The notes beneath the pieces were generated by a model. That model worked only from the letters and a program-made list of their open reading frames with translations, made no database searches and was not told the origin of the DNA. A program made the translations under genes and the position numbers. From CADCUY01 sp964242735 (lineage in GTDB: Bacteria > Actinomycetota > Actinomycetes > Actinomycetales > Quadrisphaeraceae), in assembly GCA_964242735.1 (NCBI GenBank), contig CAXTAK010000023.1, positions 1-35,851 of the forward strand: DNA of 35,851 bases. Reading direction: 5' to 3'. Shown here one piece after another: positions 23,346 to 31,071 of the stretch. Positions within the stretch are counted from its first letter, which is position 1, and the number at the start of each line of letters is the position of its first letter.

Positions 23346-24410
23346 GTGTCGCGCTACACCCGCCTCATCGCCGCCGCCGGTGCCGCCACCCTCGCCCTGC
23401 CGCTCGCCGCCTGCGGCGCCGGCGACACCTCGGCCGACGCCGGCGCGGAGGGCGGTGACGCCCCGCTGCGCATCGGCGTCAGCGTCTACGACCAGTCGTC
23501 CTTCATCACCGCGGGCCAGGAGGGCATGGAGTCCTACGCCGAGGCCGAGGGCATCGAGCTGCTGTGGAACTCCGCGAGCCTCGACGTCGCCACCCAGGCC
23601 GACCAGGTCGACCAGTACATCACCGCCGGCGTCGACGCGATCATCGTCGTGCCCGTGCAGGCCGACTCCCTCGGCCCGCAGGTCGAGGCCGCCGCCGCCG
23701 CCGACATCCCGATCGTCCCGGTCAACGCCGCCCTCGACAACGACGCCGTCGCCGGCAACGTGCAGCCCGACGACGTGGCCGCCGGTGCGGCGCAGATGCA
23801 GATGATGGTCGACGAGCTCGGGGGGCAGGGGAACATCGTGGTCCTGCAGGGCCCGCTGGGGCAGTCGGGGCAGCTGGACCGCCAGGAGGGCATCGACTCC
23901 GTGCTCGCGGAGAACCCCGGCATCACGGTGCTCGCCCAGGACACCGCGAACTGGGACCGCGACGAGGCCGTCAACCTCACGAGCAACTGGATCTCCGCCT
24001 TCGGTGACGAGATCGACGGTGTCGTCTCCCAGAACGACGACATGGGCCTCGGCGCCCTGCAGGCCTTCCGGGAGGCCGGCACCACCGTGCCCATCGTGGG
24101 GATCGACGGCATCGAGGACGGCCTGAACGCCGTCAAGAGCGGCGACTTCATCGGCACGATGCTGCAGAACGGCACCGTGGAGCTCTCCGCCGGCCTTGCC
24201 GTGGCCGCGGCCCTGGCCCGCGGTGAGGAGGTCGACACCGAGCCCGTCTACGACATGCCGATGATCACGCAGGAGAACGTGGACGTCGCCATCGAGCACG
24301 TGGTCACCGACCGGGCGGCGTTCCTGGAGGCGCTGCCCGAGCTGACCGCCACCAACATGGAGACGGGGAACATCGCCTTCGAGGGGATCCCCGGGCAGGA
24401 GGAGTCGTGA
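23346..24410 (+). CDS. Sugar-binding lipoprotein of the ABC importer (Peripla_BP_4 type), 354 aa
   Basis: A secreted, lipid-anchored solute-binding protein. The signal peptide ends in the lipobox LAAC with Cys23 as the lipidated residue, followed by a flexible Asp/Ala/Gly linker. The mature part is a two-lobed ribose-binding-protein fold: LRIGVSVYDQSSFITAG, QYITAGVDAIIVVPVQADSL, NIVVLQGP, DGVVSQNDDMGLGALQAF and VPIVGIDGIEDGLNAVKSG. AAGGAG lies 7 bases before the GTG. The pocket residues do not let me name the ligand; the dehydrogenase/kinase neighbours point to a polyol or aldose. Confidence 0.92.
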   Translation: MSRYTRLIAAAGAATLALPLAACGAGDTSADAGAEGGDAPLRIGVSVYDQSSFITAGQEGMESYAEAEGIELLWNSASLDVATQADQVDQYITAGVDAIIVVPVQADSLGPQVEAAAAADIPIVPVNAALDNDAVAGNVQPDDVAAGAAQMQMMVDELGGQGNIVVLQGPLGQSGQLDRQEGIDSVLAENPGITVLAQDTANWDRDEAVNLTSNWISAFGDEIDGVVSQNDDMGLGALQAFREAGTTVPIVGIDGIEDGLNAVKSGDFIGTMLQNGTVELSAGLAVAAALARGEEVDTEPVYDMPMITQENVDVAIEHVVTDRAAFLEALPELTATNMETGNIAFEGIPGQEES

Positions 24411-25183
24411 CCGCGGAGGTGCACGACGCCGACGTCGACCTCTCCTTCCGCCTCGACGGCAGGACGGCGCTGGTCACCGGCGGCGCCTCGGGGATCGGCA
24501 GCGCCATCAGCGAGGTCTTCACCGAGCGCGGAGCGCGCGTGGTGGTGCTCGACCTGCAGGCGGAGGCCGCGCGGGCGCGGGCGGCCTCCCTGGGCGGCGG
24601 GGCGCTGGCGCTCGCGTGCGACGTCGCGGACCCGGCGTCGGTGGAGGCGGCCGTGACGGAGGCGGTCGCGGCCACCGGTGGCATCGACGTGCTGGTCAAC
24701 TGCGCCGGCATCGTGGACCTCGCCCCCGCCGAGGACCTCAGCGTGCGCGCCTGGGAGCGGACCATCGCCATCAACCTCACGGGCACGTTCCTCGTGAGCC
24801 AGGCGGTGGGGCGCCACATGCTCGCCGCCGGGCACGGCAAGGTGATCAACATGGCGTCGCAGGCGGCGAGCGTCGCGCTCCTCGACCACGCCGCGTACTG
24901 CGCGTCGAAGGCCGGTGTGGTGGGCCTGACGAAGGTGCTCGCCGCCGAGTGGGCGGGGCGGGGGGTGACGGCGAACACGGTCTCCCCGACCGTGGTGCTC
25001 ACCGAGCTCGGTCGCACGGCGTGGTCAGGCGAGAAGGGCGAGAGGGCGAAGGGCGAGATCCCCGTCGGGCGCTTCGCCCTGCCGCGCGAGGTGGCGGCCG
25101 CCGTGCTGTTCCTCGCCACCGGCGGTGCCGAGATGGTCAACGGCGCCGACCTGGTGGTCGACGGGGGATACACCATCCGGTGA
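24407..25183 (+). CDS. SDR-family dehydrogenase (GolD/DthD-like), 258 aa
   Basis: A complete classical SDR: TGGASGIG at 24-31, NCAG at 98-101, Ser151, and YCASK at 164-168. The acidic end of beta-2 (VVVLDLQAE) indicates NAD preference. The start LSFRLDGRTALVTGGASGIG and the C-terminal GADLVVDGGYTIR recall the galactitol/D-threitol dehydrogenase group, a family impression only. The GTG overlaps the binding-protein stop in a GTGA, making it the last gene of the transporter operon. It is probably the first oxidation step for the imported polyol. Confidence 0.9.
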   Translation: MTAEVHDADVDLSFRLDGRTALVTGGASGIGSAISEVFTERGARVVVLDLQAEAARARAASLGGGALALACDVADPASVEAAVTEAVAATGGIDVLVNCAGIVDLAPAEDLSVRAWERTIAINLTGTFLVSQAVGRHMLAAGHGKVINMASQAASVALLDHAAYCASKAGVVGLTKVLAAEWAGRGVTANTVSPTVVLTELGRTAWSGEKGERAKGEIPVGRFALPREVAAAVLFLATGGAEMVNGADLVVDGGYTIR

Positions 25184-25593
25184 CGCCCCTGAAGTCGCTC
25201 CCCGCGGACGGGCCCCGGCCAACGCACCTCGGGGTCCCGCTCGCCACGACTGAGCCCCAGGACGCCGCTGGAGCTGCCGATGCCGCACAGAGCACGATCA
25301 CGTGGTGCCGAGCGGGTACGTGCCCTCGCAGCTGCCAGGGACCGGGGGTGGAGCGAGGGTGGACCAGGCGCAGGCATCACCGCTGCCGACCTGCACGTCT
25401 CCTCCGGTGCGTGAGGTCGCGATCGCCGTGGAGCTCGAGCCGTTGCAGACCGTGACCACGGTCGAGATGGCGCGCTCCTCCGAGTCCCTCCGGAAGGACT
25501 TCTCGGTGTACCGCGGGATTCCCGGCGCTGGCCAGGGCCGCTGGTGAGCCCCTGTCGTCCACGGGCGACGACTCCGCTGCGACGGACCTCCGT
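25184..25593. other. Gap with one unassigned minus-strand coding-like stretch
   Basis: About 410 bases between the SDR end and the F420-type reductase end (convergent). A minus-strand frame ending at about 25303 reads AISTVVTVCNGSSSTAIATS, then GGDVQVGSGDACAWSTLAPP and CEGTYPLGTT before TGA. The Cys/Gly/Ser/Thr-rich pattern suits the tail of a secreted protein, but no start or signal peptide is visible, so it is probably a remnant. I see no clear terminator. Confidence 0.35.
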
Positions 25594-26280
25594 TCAGCCC
25601 ATGTCCCGGTAGCGCTGCGCAGCCGCCAGCAGCGGCACGAGGTCCCGCGCCGTCGCCCGCTGCGATGCCATGTCGTCGGCCGTGTCGGCGTAGGGCGTGA
25701 CGTACGCGGGGGTGTCGCGCTGGAAGCGCCACCCCTCGGCCAGCGCACCGACGTCGTGCGCGTCGTACCCGATCTCGTGCAGCAGCGCGGCCGCGGTGGC
25801 CTTGGCGGCCGCGTCGTCGCCGGCGATCGGCAGGGTCGTGCGCTCCGGGCTGCCGCTGGGCCGGGCGAGCTCGGCCAGGTTCTTGAAGAAGATGTTGTTG
25901 AAGGCCTTCACCACGTGCGCGTCGGGCAGGTGGTGCTGGAGCAGCTCGGACGTGGTGGTGGTCTCCTCGTCGAGCTCGGCCACGGCGCCGTCGCGCTCGG
26001 GGTAGTAGTTGTTCGTGTCGAGGACGACCTTGCCCGCGAGCTCGGTCACGGGCACCTCGCGGTAGGCCTTCAGCGGGATGGTCACCACCACCACCTCGCC
26101 CGCCGCGGCGGCCTCCCGAGCTGTCGCCGCCCGGGCCCGGTCACCCAGCTCCGCGACGAGGTCAGCCAGGGTCTCGGGGCCCCGGCTGTTGCTGAGCACG
26201 ACGTCGTGGCCCGCCGCCACGGCGAGCCGCGCGACGGTGCTGCCGATGTCGCCGCTGCCGATGAGTCCGATCGTCGTCAT
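25594..26280 (-). CDS. NADPH-dependent F420-reductase-like NAD(P)-binding protein, 228 aa
   Basis: A Rossmann-fold protein of the F420_oxidored group. The N-terminus MTTIGLIGSGDIGSTVARLA gives the GxGxxG cofactor site; LSNSRGPETLADLV follows beta-2 with a Ser-Arg pair typical of NADP binding. VVVTIPLKAYREVP, VVLDTNNYYPERDG, VVKAFNNIFFKNL and LPIAGDDAAAKATAAALLHE are characteristic of this family. The ATG at 26280 is chosen because the Rossmann fold begins there. It stands alone, 52 bases from the DUF6454 pseudogene. Possible roles are F420 recycling or reduction of a small substrate. Confidence 0.88.
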   Translation of the reverse strand: MTTIGLIGSGDIGSTVARLAVAAGHDVVLSNSRGPETLADLVAELGDRARAATAREAAAAGEVVVVTIPLKAYREVPVTELAGKVVLDTNNYYPERDGAVAELDEETTTTSELLQHHLPDAHVVKAFNNIFFKNLAELARPSGSPERTTLPIAGDDAAAKATAAALLHEIGYDAHDVGALAEGWRFQRDTPAYVTPYADTADDMASQRATARDLVPLLAAAQRYRDMG

Positions 26281-26332
26281 GACCCCACCAAGGCGCTCCG
26301 GGCGCCAGGTGTTCCGCTCCAGGGCGCTGCCG

Positions 26333-27026
26333 TCAGCGCGTCGCGACCGCCTCGTGGCGCAGCAGCTCGGTGCCCGCGACCTCCTCCTCGTCATCAGGAG
26401 CCGCCCACAGGGTCAGCCGGTCGCCGGCGAGGGAGAGCTGCACCGGGTCGCGGGTGGCCACGTGCCCGGCGCTGCTCCACTGCTGGAAGGGCGCCTCGTG
26501 CACGGTCGTGTCGTCCCGGAGGTCGACCAGGGCGAGCCCGCCCAGCTCGGAGGACCCGGTGCCGGCGGCCGCTGGCGCCCGGGGCAGGCCCGAGATCCCG
26601 CCGCACAGCACCTGCGCCGACGGCACGTACTGGCAGTCCTGGTGGTCGATGACGTGGCTGGGGTCGGCGACCTTCCCCTGCTCCCGGCCGCGCGTCGTCC
26701 ACTCGTGGAGCGTGCGCGAGCCCCAGCTGACGCCGGCCGGGGTGCGGCTCGCCTCGTCGTGGACGATGCCCCCGACGTGGTCGGCGACGCGGGAACCGCT
26801 CGGTGACCGCCAGGGCGTCCACGTCGGTGCCGTGGACGATCGAGGCGCTGTCGGGCCGGTGCTCGGCCACCGGCACCCACAGCGTCCCGTCGCTGTCGAC
26901 GTCGATGCCACCCGGGTGATGGACGTCGCCCCCGCCGAGGGTGATGTGTCGCAGCAGGTTCCCGGCGCGGTCGAGGACCAGGCCGTGCCCGACGCCGCGA
27001 CCGGGGGCGCGGTCGTCACCGTCCAC
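26333..27026 (-). pseudogene. DUF6454-like protein, N-terminally truncated and frameshifted
   Basis: The first part, from a GTG at 27026, reads RAPGRGVGHGLVLDRAGNLL, then GGGDVHHPGGIDVDSDGTLW and VPVAEHRPDSAS. The frame is lost at a CCC (plus-strand ggg at 26791-26793), where one base appears extra. It resumes as VADHVGGIVHDEASRTPAG, VSWGSRTLHEW, HQDCQYVPSAQVLCGGISGL, GGLALVDLRDD and HVATRDPVQLSLAGDRLTLW. The motif order matches secreted DUF6454 beta-propeller-like proteins as I recall them. About 80 N-terminal residues including any signal peptide are missing, so two lesions make this a pseudogene. Confidence 0.6.
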
Positions 27027-27199
27027 AGGGACGGGGTGGCGCGCGGTCGGCTCGATGTGCGTCGTGCGTCGGAGGGTGGGCTGTGAGGGTGCTCACCGCA
27101 CCAGACAGGGGGTTCCGTGATGGCTGCGGGCTGGTGAGGTCGGGCCGCCTGCGGGGAGGGGGGCACACGGTGTCGAGGCAGCACGGCCACCCTGCAGCC

Positions 27200-27307
27200 G
27201 TGCCGATGATCAACGCTCGCGACCTCCGCAACGAGTACGCGCGGGTGCTGCGCGCGGTGGAGGGGGGCGAGACCTCCACCGTCCTCCACCGCGGTCGAGC
27301 TCCGCTT
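27200..27307 (+). pseudogene. Antitoxin N-terminal fragment (Phd/YefM-like)
   Basis: From GTG 27200 (or ATG 27206) the frame reads MINARDLRNEYARVLRAVEG and GETSTVLHRGRAP. RDLRNxxxxVLxAVExGE is the usual DNA-binding start of Phd/YefM-type antitoxins. The following region that binds toxin is missing: the sequence runs straight into a toxin fragment in another frame. No function is expected. Confidence 0.5.
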
Positions 27308-27599
27308 CGGAGTCAGCGCCTCCAGCGGCACGGAGCAGATGACGCGCCTGGACGACCTCACCATCGCCACGCGGCGCTGGCGACCCGTCCCGGTCGACGA
27401 GGAGGTGGCGCGCTCCTACAACCACGTGGTCTCGGCGATCCTCGCCGCGGGTCGCCGGCCCCGCACCAGGCTGGCGGACGCCCTCATCGCCTCCACCGCG
27501 CACGCGCACCACCTCACGCTCGTGACCGGCGACCTCGACGACTCCACCGGGATGGAGGACCTGATCGACGTCGTCCCCCTCACCACCACCTCTCCCTGA
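27288..27599 (+). pseudogene. PIN-domain (VapC-like) toxin lacking its N-terminus
   Basis: The frame begins within the PIN fold: TAVELRFGVSASSG (with the conserved Glu), RRWRPVPVDEEVARSYNHVV, RPRTRLADALIASTAHAHHL (with the conserved Asp) and TLVTGDLDD. The first strand with the leading active-site Asp and about 35 residues are absent. The fragment overlaps the end of the antitoxin remnant by about 20 bases, so one deletion removed both the antitoxin C-terminus and the toxin N-terminus. An internal ATG (27339) could start an 86-aa product, but it would lack two acidic residues and be inactive. Confidence 0.6.
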
Positions 27600-27616
27600 C
27601 GGCCGCGGCTCGGGGC

Positions 27617-28576
27617 TCACCCCCCGGCGGTCAGGTGCGCCAGCAGGTTCTCCACCGCCGCGGTCGTCGCCCGGCGCACGCTGGCCCCGGTGTACCCACC
27701 GACGTGGGGGGTCGCGATCACCCGCTCGTGGCGCAGCAGGTCGCTCGGCAGCGGCGGCTCGGTGTCGAAGGCGTCGACCGCGTAGGCGCTGAGCGCTCGC
27801 GCGCGCAGCGCGGCGAGCACCGCGGCGTCGTCCACCAGGGCGGCGCGGGCCGTGTTGACCAGCACCGCGCCGTGGACGACCCCGGCGAGCGCCGCGGCGT
27901 CGATCAGCGGGGCGCCGTCGGCGGGCGGCGGGCAGTGCAGGGTCACCACCTCGCAGCGCCCCAGCAGCTCCTCCAGGCCCACCACCTCGGCGCCGCCGGC
28001 CGCATCCGGGGGCGCGAAGGGGTCGTGGGCGAGCACCCGCGATCCGAGGGCGGTGAAGGTGGCGGCGACGCGGCGCCCCACCTCACCGAGCCCGACGACA
28101 CCCACGGTGGTCTCGGCGAGCTCCCGGCCCTGCCACCGCTGCCACCTCCCGTCGTCGAGCCCGGCGCGCAGGGCGGCGGTGGACCACGGGAGGTGCCGCA
28201 GCGCCGACAGGACCACCGCCAGGGTCAGCTCCGCCACGCCCTGCGCGTTGGCCCCCGGCGCCCGCTCCACCGCGATGCCGGCGGCGCTCGCGGCGGCGAG
28301 GTCGATGCCGTCGGTGCCGGCGCCGTTGCGGCTGATCACCCGGAGATCGGTGGCTGCGGCCAGGACCCGGTGCGAGACGGTCTCCACCCCGGCGAGCCAG
28401 CCCGCGCACCCTGGCACCAGCTCCAGCAGCTCGCCCTCGGTGGGCACCCTGCCCGCGGGGCCGGGCACCAGCTCCAGGCCGGCGCGGCGCAGCGGGAGGA
28501 GCTCGGGCACGGCGTCCGGGTCGCCCCGGGTCAGCGACCGGGGCGTGACGAGCACCCGCGCTGCCGCGGCGCTCAT
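27617..28576 (-). CDS. D-isomer-specific 2-hydroxyacid dehydrogenase, 319 aa
   Basis: Complete NAD-dependent oxidoreductase of the phosphoglycerate-dehydrogenase type. The substrate-binding segment ISRNGAGTDGIDL is at about 81-93, the Rossmann site GLGEVG at 162-167, catalytic Arg244 (NTARAALVD), Glu273 (DAFDTEPP) and His291 (TPHVGG). The ATG overlaps the shikimate-dehydrogenase-like stop in an ATGA, and it is the last gene of a four-gene overlapping operon. It probably reduces or oxidises a 2-keto/2-hydroxy acid formed by the aldolase or from the sugar acid; the substrate is not identified. Confidence 0.92.
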   Translation of the reverse strand: MSAAAARVLVTPRSLTRGDPDAVPELLPLRRAGLELVPGPAGRVPTEGELLELVPGCAGWLAGVETVSHRVLAAATDLRVISRNGAGTDGIDLAAASAAGIAVERAPGANAQGVAELTLAVVLSALRHLPWSTAALRAGLDDGRWQRWQGRELAETTVGVVGLGEVGRRVAATFTALGSRVLAHDPFAPPDAAGGAEVVGLEELLGRCEVVTLHCPPPADGAPLIDAAALAGVVHGAVLVNTARAALVDDAAVLAALRARALSAYAVDAFDTEPPLPSDLLRHERVIATPHVGGYTGASVRRATTAAVENLLAHLTAGG

Positions 28577-29583
28577 CGACGCGCGCCCGGCTGGGGCGCT
28601 CGTGCGCGCGTCCGCGCCGCGATCTCACCGAGGGCGTCGAAGGCGGGCCCGGACGTCGGGATGTCGACGTCGAAGACCTCCGCGATGGCCCGGGTCCACC
28701 CGTGCAGGAAGTACACCCAGCCGTCCTCGGCCCGCACCCCCAGCCCCGGCTCAGCGGCCCGGGCCTGGTCGAGGAAGACCAGGTCGCCGCGGTAGTTCAG
28801 GTCCCAGGCGATGGCGCGGGGCGGGAAGGCGGCGCCGGTCAGCGGGGAGCCGGGGGCGTCCTTGCCCAGGCCGGTGGCGTTGACCACCAGCGCGCCGGGC
28901 GCCAGCCGCTCCAGCACGGCGTCGTCGTCCCGCGGCCCGGGGGTGTGCAGGCAGTCCACGGGCAGGTCGGTGCCCAGCTCGTCGTGCATGGCCCGCACCG
29001 CCGTCAGGCGGCGCTCGTCGCGGTCGGCGACCACGACCCGCGACGGGCGGTGCGGGCCGTGCTCGGGGCGGGTGAGGCACCAGCTGATCGCGGTCGCCGC
29101 GCCGCCGGCGCCGATGACGAAGGCCTCCGCGCCGGTGCCCTCCCAGTACCAGGGCGGGATGATCGCCTCCAGGGCGAGCCCGGCGGACACCGCGTCCAGG
29201 GCGGAGGCCACCAGCTGCCCGTCGCGCTTCGACACGCAGCTCACCTCGCCCATCAGGCCCGCGAGCGGGTCGACGCGGTCGAACTGCCCGCGGCACGCAC
29301 CGAACAGGTCGATCTTGTGGGTGGTCACCAGGGCGCCCCGGACGAGGGGGTCGCCGCCGATGTGCTCGACGACGCGCCGGTAGCTGTCGGCGGGCGCGTG
29401 CAGCGGGAGGTCGATGCCGACGAGGCGGGCGTCGCCCAGGCCGAGCTCGGCCGCCCACCGGGGGAAGACCGACCGGATGGAGGAGGACCCGGTGCTCACC
29501 CCGATGAAGTACATCGTCGGGGCGGTCGCCGGGGCGGGGAGGGCCGCCGTGGGACCTCCCCCGGAGGTCGTCGACGGGCTCAC
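28573..29583 (-). CDS. Shikimate dehydrogenase-like oxidoreductase, 336 aa
   Basis: The N-terminal substrate domain is MYFIGVSTGSSSIRSVFPRW, with LVTTHKIDL holding the Lys of shikimate dehydrogenases. The C-terminal Rossmann domain has FVIGAGGAATAISWCL, VVVADRDERRL and LVVNATGLGKDAPGSPL. The usual SKSxSP start is replaced by GVSTGSSSI, so it is probably not housekeeping AroE but a divergent member of sugar-acid or cyclitol loci. GTG at 29583 overlaps the aldolase stop in a GTGA. The ATG at 29514 (MYFIGV, 313 aa) is a good alternative, since the first 23 residues are low-complexity; neither has a well-placed Shine-Dalgarno sequence. Confidence 0.82.
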   Translation of the reverse strand: MSPSTTSGGGPTAALPAPATAPTMYFIGVSTGSSSIRSVFPRWAAELGLGDARLVGIDLPLHAPADSYRRVVEHIGGDPLVRGALVTTHKIDLFGACRGQFDRVDPLAGLMGEVSCVSKRDGQLVASALDAVSAGLALEAIIPPWYWEGTGAEAFVIGAGGAATAISWCLTRPEHGPHRPSRVVVADRDERRLTAVRAMHDELGTDLPVDCLHTPGPRDDDAVLERLAPGALVVNATGLGKDAPGSPLTGAAFPPRAIAWDLNYRGDLVFLDQARAAEPGLGVRAEDGWVYFLHGWTRAIAEVFDVDIPTSGPAFDALGEIAARTRARAPQPGARR

Positions 29584-30296
29584 GCCCGCTGCCCGGCGGT
29601 GGTGCGCAGCGCGGCCACCGCGGCGGCGCGCTGCGCGATCAGCTCCCACCGGCCGGCGGCGATGTCGGCCCGGGGAGCGATCCACGTGCCGCCTACGGCG
29701 AAGACGGTGGCCAGCGCGAGGTAGTGCGCCGCGGTGTCGGGGGTGACGCCCCCGGTCGGCATGAACCGCACCTCCGCCGCGGCGAAGGGCCCGGCGAGGG
29801 CCGACAGGGCCGCCGCGCCCCCGGAGGTGCCCGCCGGGAAGAACTTCAGGTGACGGACCCCGGCGTCCAGGCACGCCATCACCTCCGACGCGGTCACCGC
29901 GCCGGGCACGAGCGGCAGCCCCGCCTCGGCGGCGGCGGCCAGGGTGGAGCGGCTGGTTCCCGGAGACACCCCGAAGCGGGCCCCCGCGGCCGCGGCCTGC
30001 TCGACCGTCGCGGCGGTGAGCAGCGTGCCGGCGCCGAGGACGACGTCGGGCAGCTCCGCGGCGATGGCCGCGACCGCCTCGCGCGCCGCCGGCGTCCGGA
30101 AGGTCACCTCGAGCACCGGCAGTCCCGCCTCGGCCAGGGTGCGCGCGAGGGGCACGGCGCGCGCCGGGTCGTCGACCTCCACCACGGGCACCACGGCCAG
30201 CGCCTCCAGGCGCGCCAGGACCCCGTCGCGATCGACGCCGCCGCCGCTCGCTCCGTCACCGCTCACTCCGTCACGGCTCACTCCGTCACCGCTCAC
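29580..30296 (-). CDS. KDPG/KHG aldolase-family protein, 238 aa
   Basis: A class-I (Schiff-base) aldolase with a TIM barrel. The active-site residues are Glu63 (VLEVTFRTP), Arg67 and the Schiff-base Lys151 (HLKFFPAG). Their spacing equals that of E. coli KDPG aldolase (Glu45, Arg49, Lys133), offset by 18. Other landmarks are VLGAGTLL, FGVSPGTS, LVPGAVTASEVM and MPTGGVTPD. The GTG overlaps the isomerase stop in a GTGA. The first 25 residues are encoded by near-identical 15-base repeats (VSGDG units) giving three in-frame GTG starts. It should cleave a 2-keto-3-deoxy sugar acid (phosphate) to pyruvate and an aldehyde. No dehydratase is nearby. Confidence 0.9.
   Translation of the reverse strand: MSGDGVSRDGVSGDGASGGGVDRDGVLARLEALAVVPVVEVDDPARAVPLARTLAEAGLPVLEVTFRTPAAREAVAAIAAELPDVVLGAGTLLTAATVEQAAAAGARFGVSPGTSRSTLAAAAEAGLPLVPGAVTASEVMACLDAGVRHLKFFPAGTSGGAAALSALAGPFAAAEVRFMPTGGVTPDTAAHYLALATVFAVGGTWIAPRADIAAGRWELIAQRAAAVAALRTTAGQRA
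30252..30296 (-). repeat. Three tandem 15-bp repeats at the aldolase start
   Basis: On the minus strand GTGAGCGGTGACGGA occurs three times in a row; the middle copy has one change (GTGAGCCGTGACGGA), and a degenerate fourth copy may extend to 30237. Each unit begins with an in-frame GTG and encodes Val-Ser-Gly/Arg-Asp-Gly. Unit number changes preserve frame, so the N-terminus can vary in length without harming the enzyme. Confidence 0.75.
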
Positions 30297-30931
30297 TGGG
30301 GCGTCCCGCCCGGGTAGCCGGTGTGGCCGGTGTTGTCCGCGGTGGTCCACCCGCCGGCGCCGTCGTCGACGACGAGCTGGGCCATCCCGCCGGCCGCGGC
30401 GATCAGCGCGTAGTCCTGGCCGGCGTCCGCGGCGTAGCAGAACAGGGTGACCAGGGGCTCCTCGCCCACGTTGACGCTGCGGTGCACCCAGTGCCCTGGC
30501 ACGTGGACGGCGCCGCCGGGGCTGATGGGCACGGCCCTGCGCCGTCCGGTGAGGGTCTCGAGGACCATCACGCCCGACCCGCTGAGGCAGTGGTACAGCT
30601 CCGCGCGGTCGGCCCTGGCGTGCAGGTGCCCGCGGGTCATCGCGAACTCGTGGCCGACGCGCCCGGGCAGCACCGTGCTCGTGCCGATGACCAGGGCCCC
30701 CGGACCGTCGCCCGCGCGGTGCTCCTCCACGCGGTAGACCACGGAGTCCGCGCCCCGCTCGGCCACCGCCGCCTCCAGGGCCGCCTCGTCACGGTAGACC
30801 CCGCGCATGTCGCCGAGGCGCTTGACGTAGTCGTGGGTGCGGCCGTGCATCGCGCCGTCGGCGGTGATGGCGAGGGCGCCGGGATCCGGCACCGGATCGA
30901 GGACGGGGTCCGGCTCGGGGTGGGCGGTCAT
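30293..30931 (-). CDS. Cupin-type glucose-6-phosphate isomerase-like protein, 212 aa
   Basis: A metal-dependent cupin isomerase related to archaeal phosphoglucose isomerase. TRGHLHARADRAELY supplies His102, His104 and Glu111, and HWVHRS supplies His150. The H-x-H-x6-E and 39-residue spacing equals the recalled ligands of Pyrococcus PGI (His88, His90, Glu97, His136). GHEFAMTRGHLH, LSGSGVMVLE and PGGAVHVPGHWVHRSVNVG are typical. The ATG has a good AGGAG six bases upstream. It is the first gene of an overlapping operon with the aldolase and two dehydrogenases. In this setting it may isomerise a non-glucose sugar phosphate rather than serve glycolysis. Confidence 0.88.
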   Translation of the reverse strand: MTAHPEPDPVLDPVPDPGALAITADGAMHGRTHDYVKRLGDMRGVYRDEAALEAAVAERGADSVVYRVEEHRAGDGPGALVIGTSTVLPGRVGHEFAMTRGHLHARADRAELYHCLSGSGVMVLETLTGRRRAVPISPGGAVHVPGHWVHRSVNVGEEPLVTLFCYAADAGQDYALIAAAGGMAQLVVDDGAGGWTTADNTGHTGYPGGTPQ

Positions 30932-31071
30932 CCGGGGCTCCTCGCCGGGGTGGTGAGCATCGCGCCGCTACGGTGGTTCCGCGGCGTGAGCGGTGGACGC
31001 CGCCGCGGGCTCGGGCAGCGGTGCTCGAGCTCGGGGCGAGGCTACACAGCGGCACCGGTCGAGGGGGAGCA

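Noticed and set aside
25200..25214. Terminator hairpin after the transporter operon
   Set aside because: Only a 4-bp stem (CCCG/CGGG) with no T-run; this is expected by chance at this base composition.
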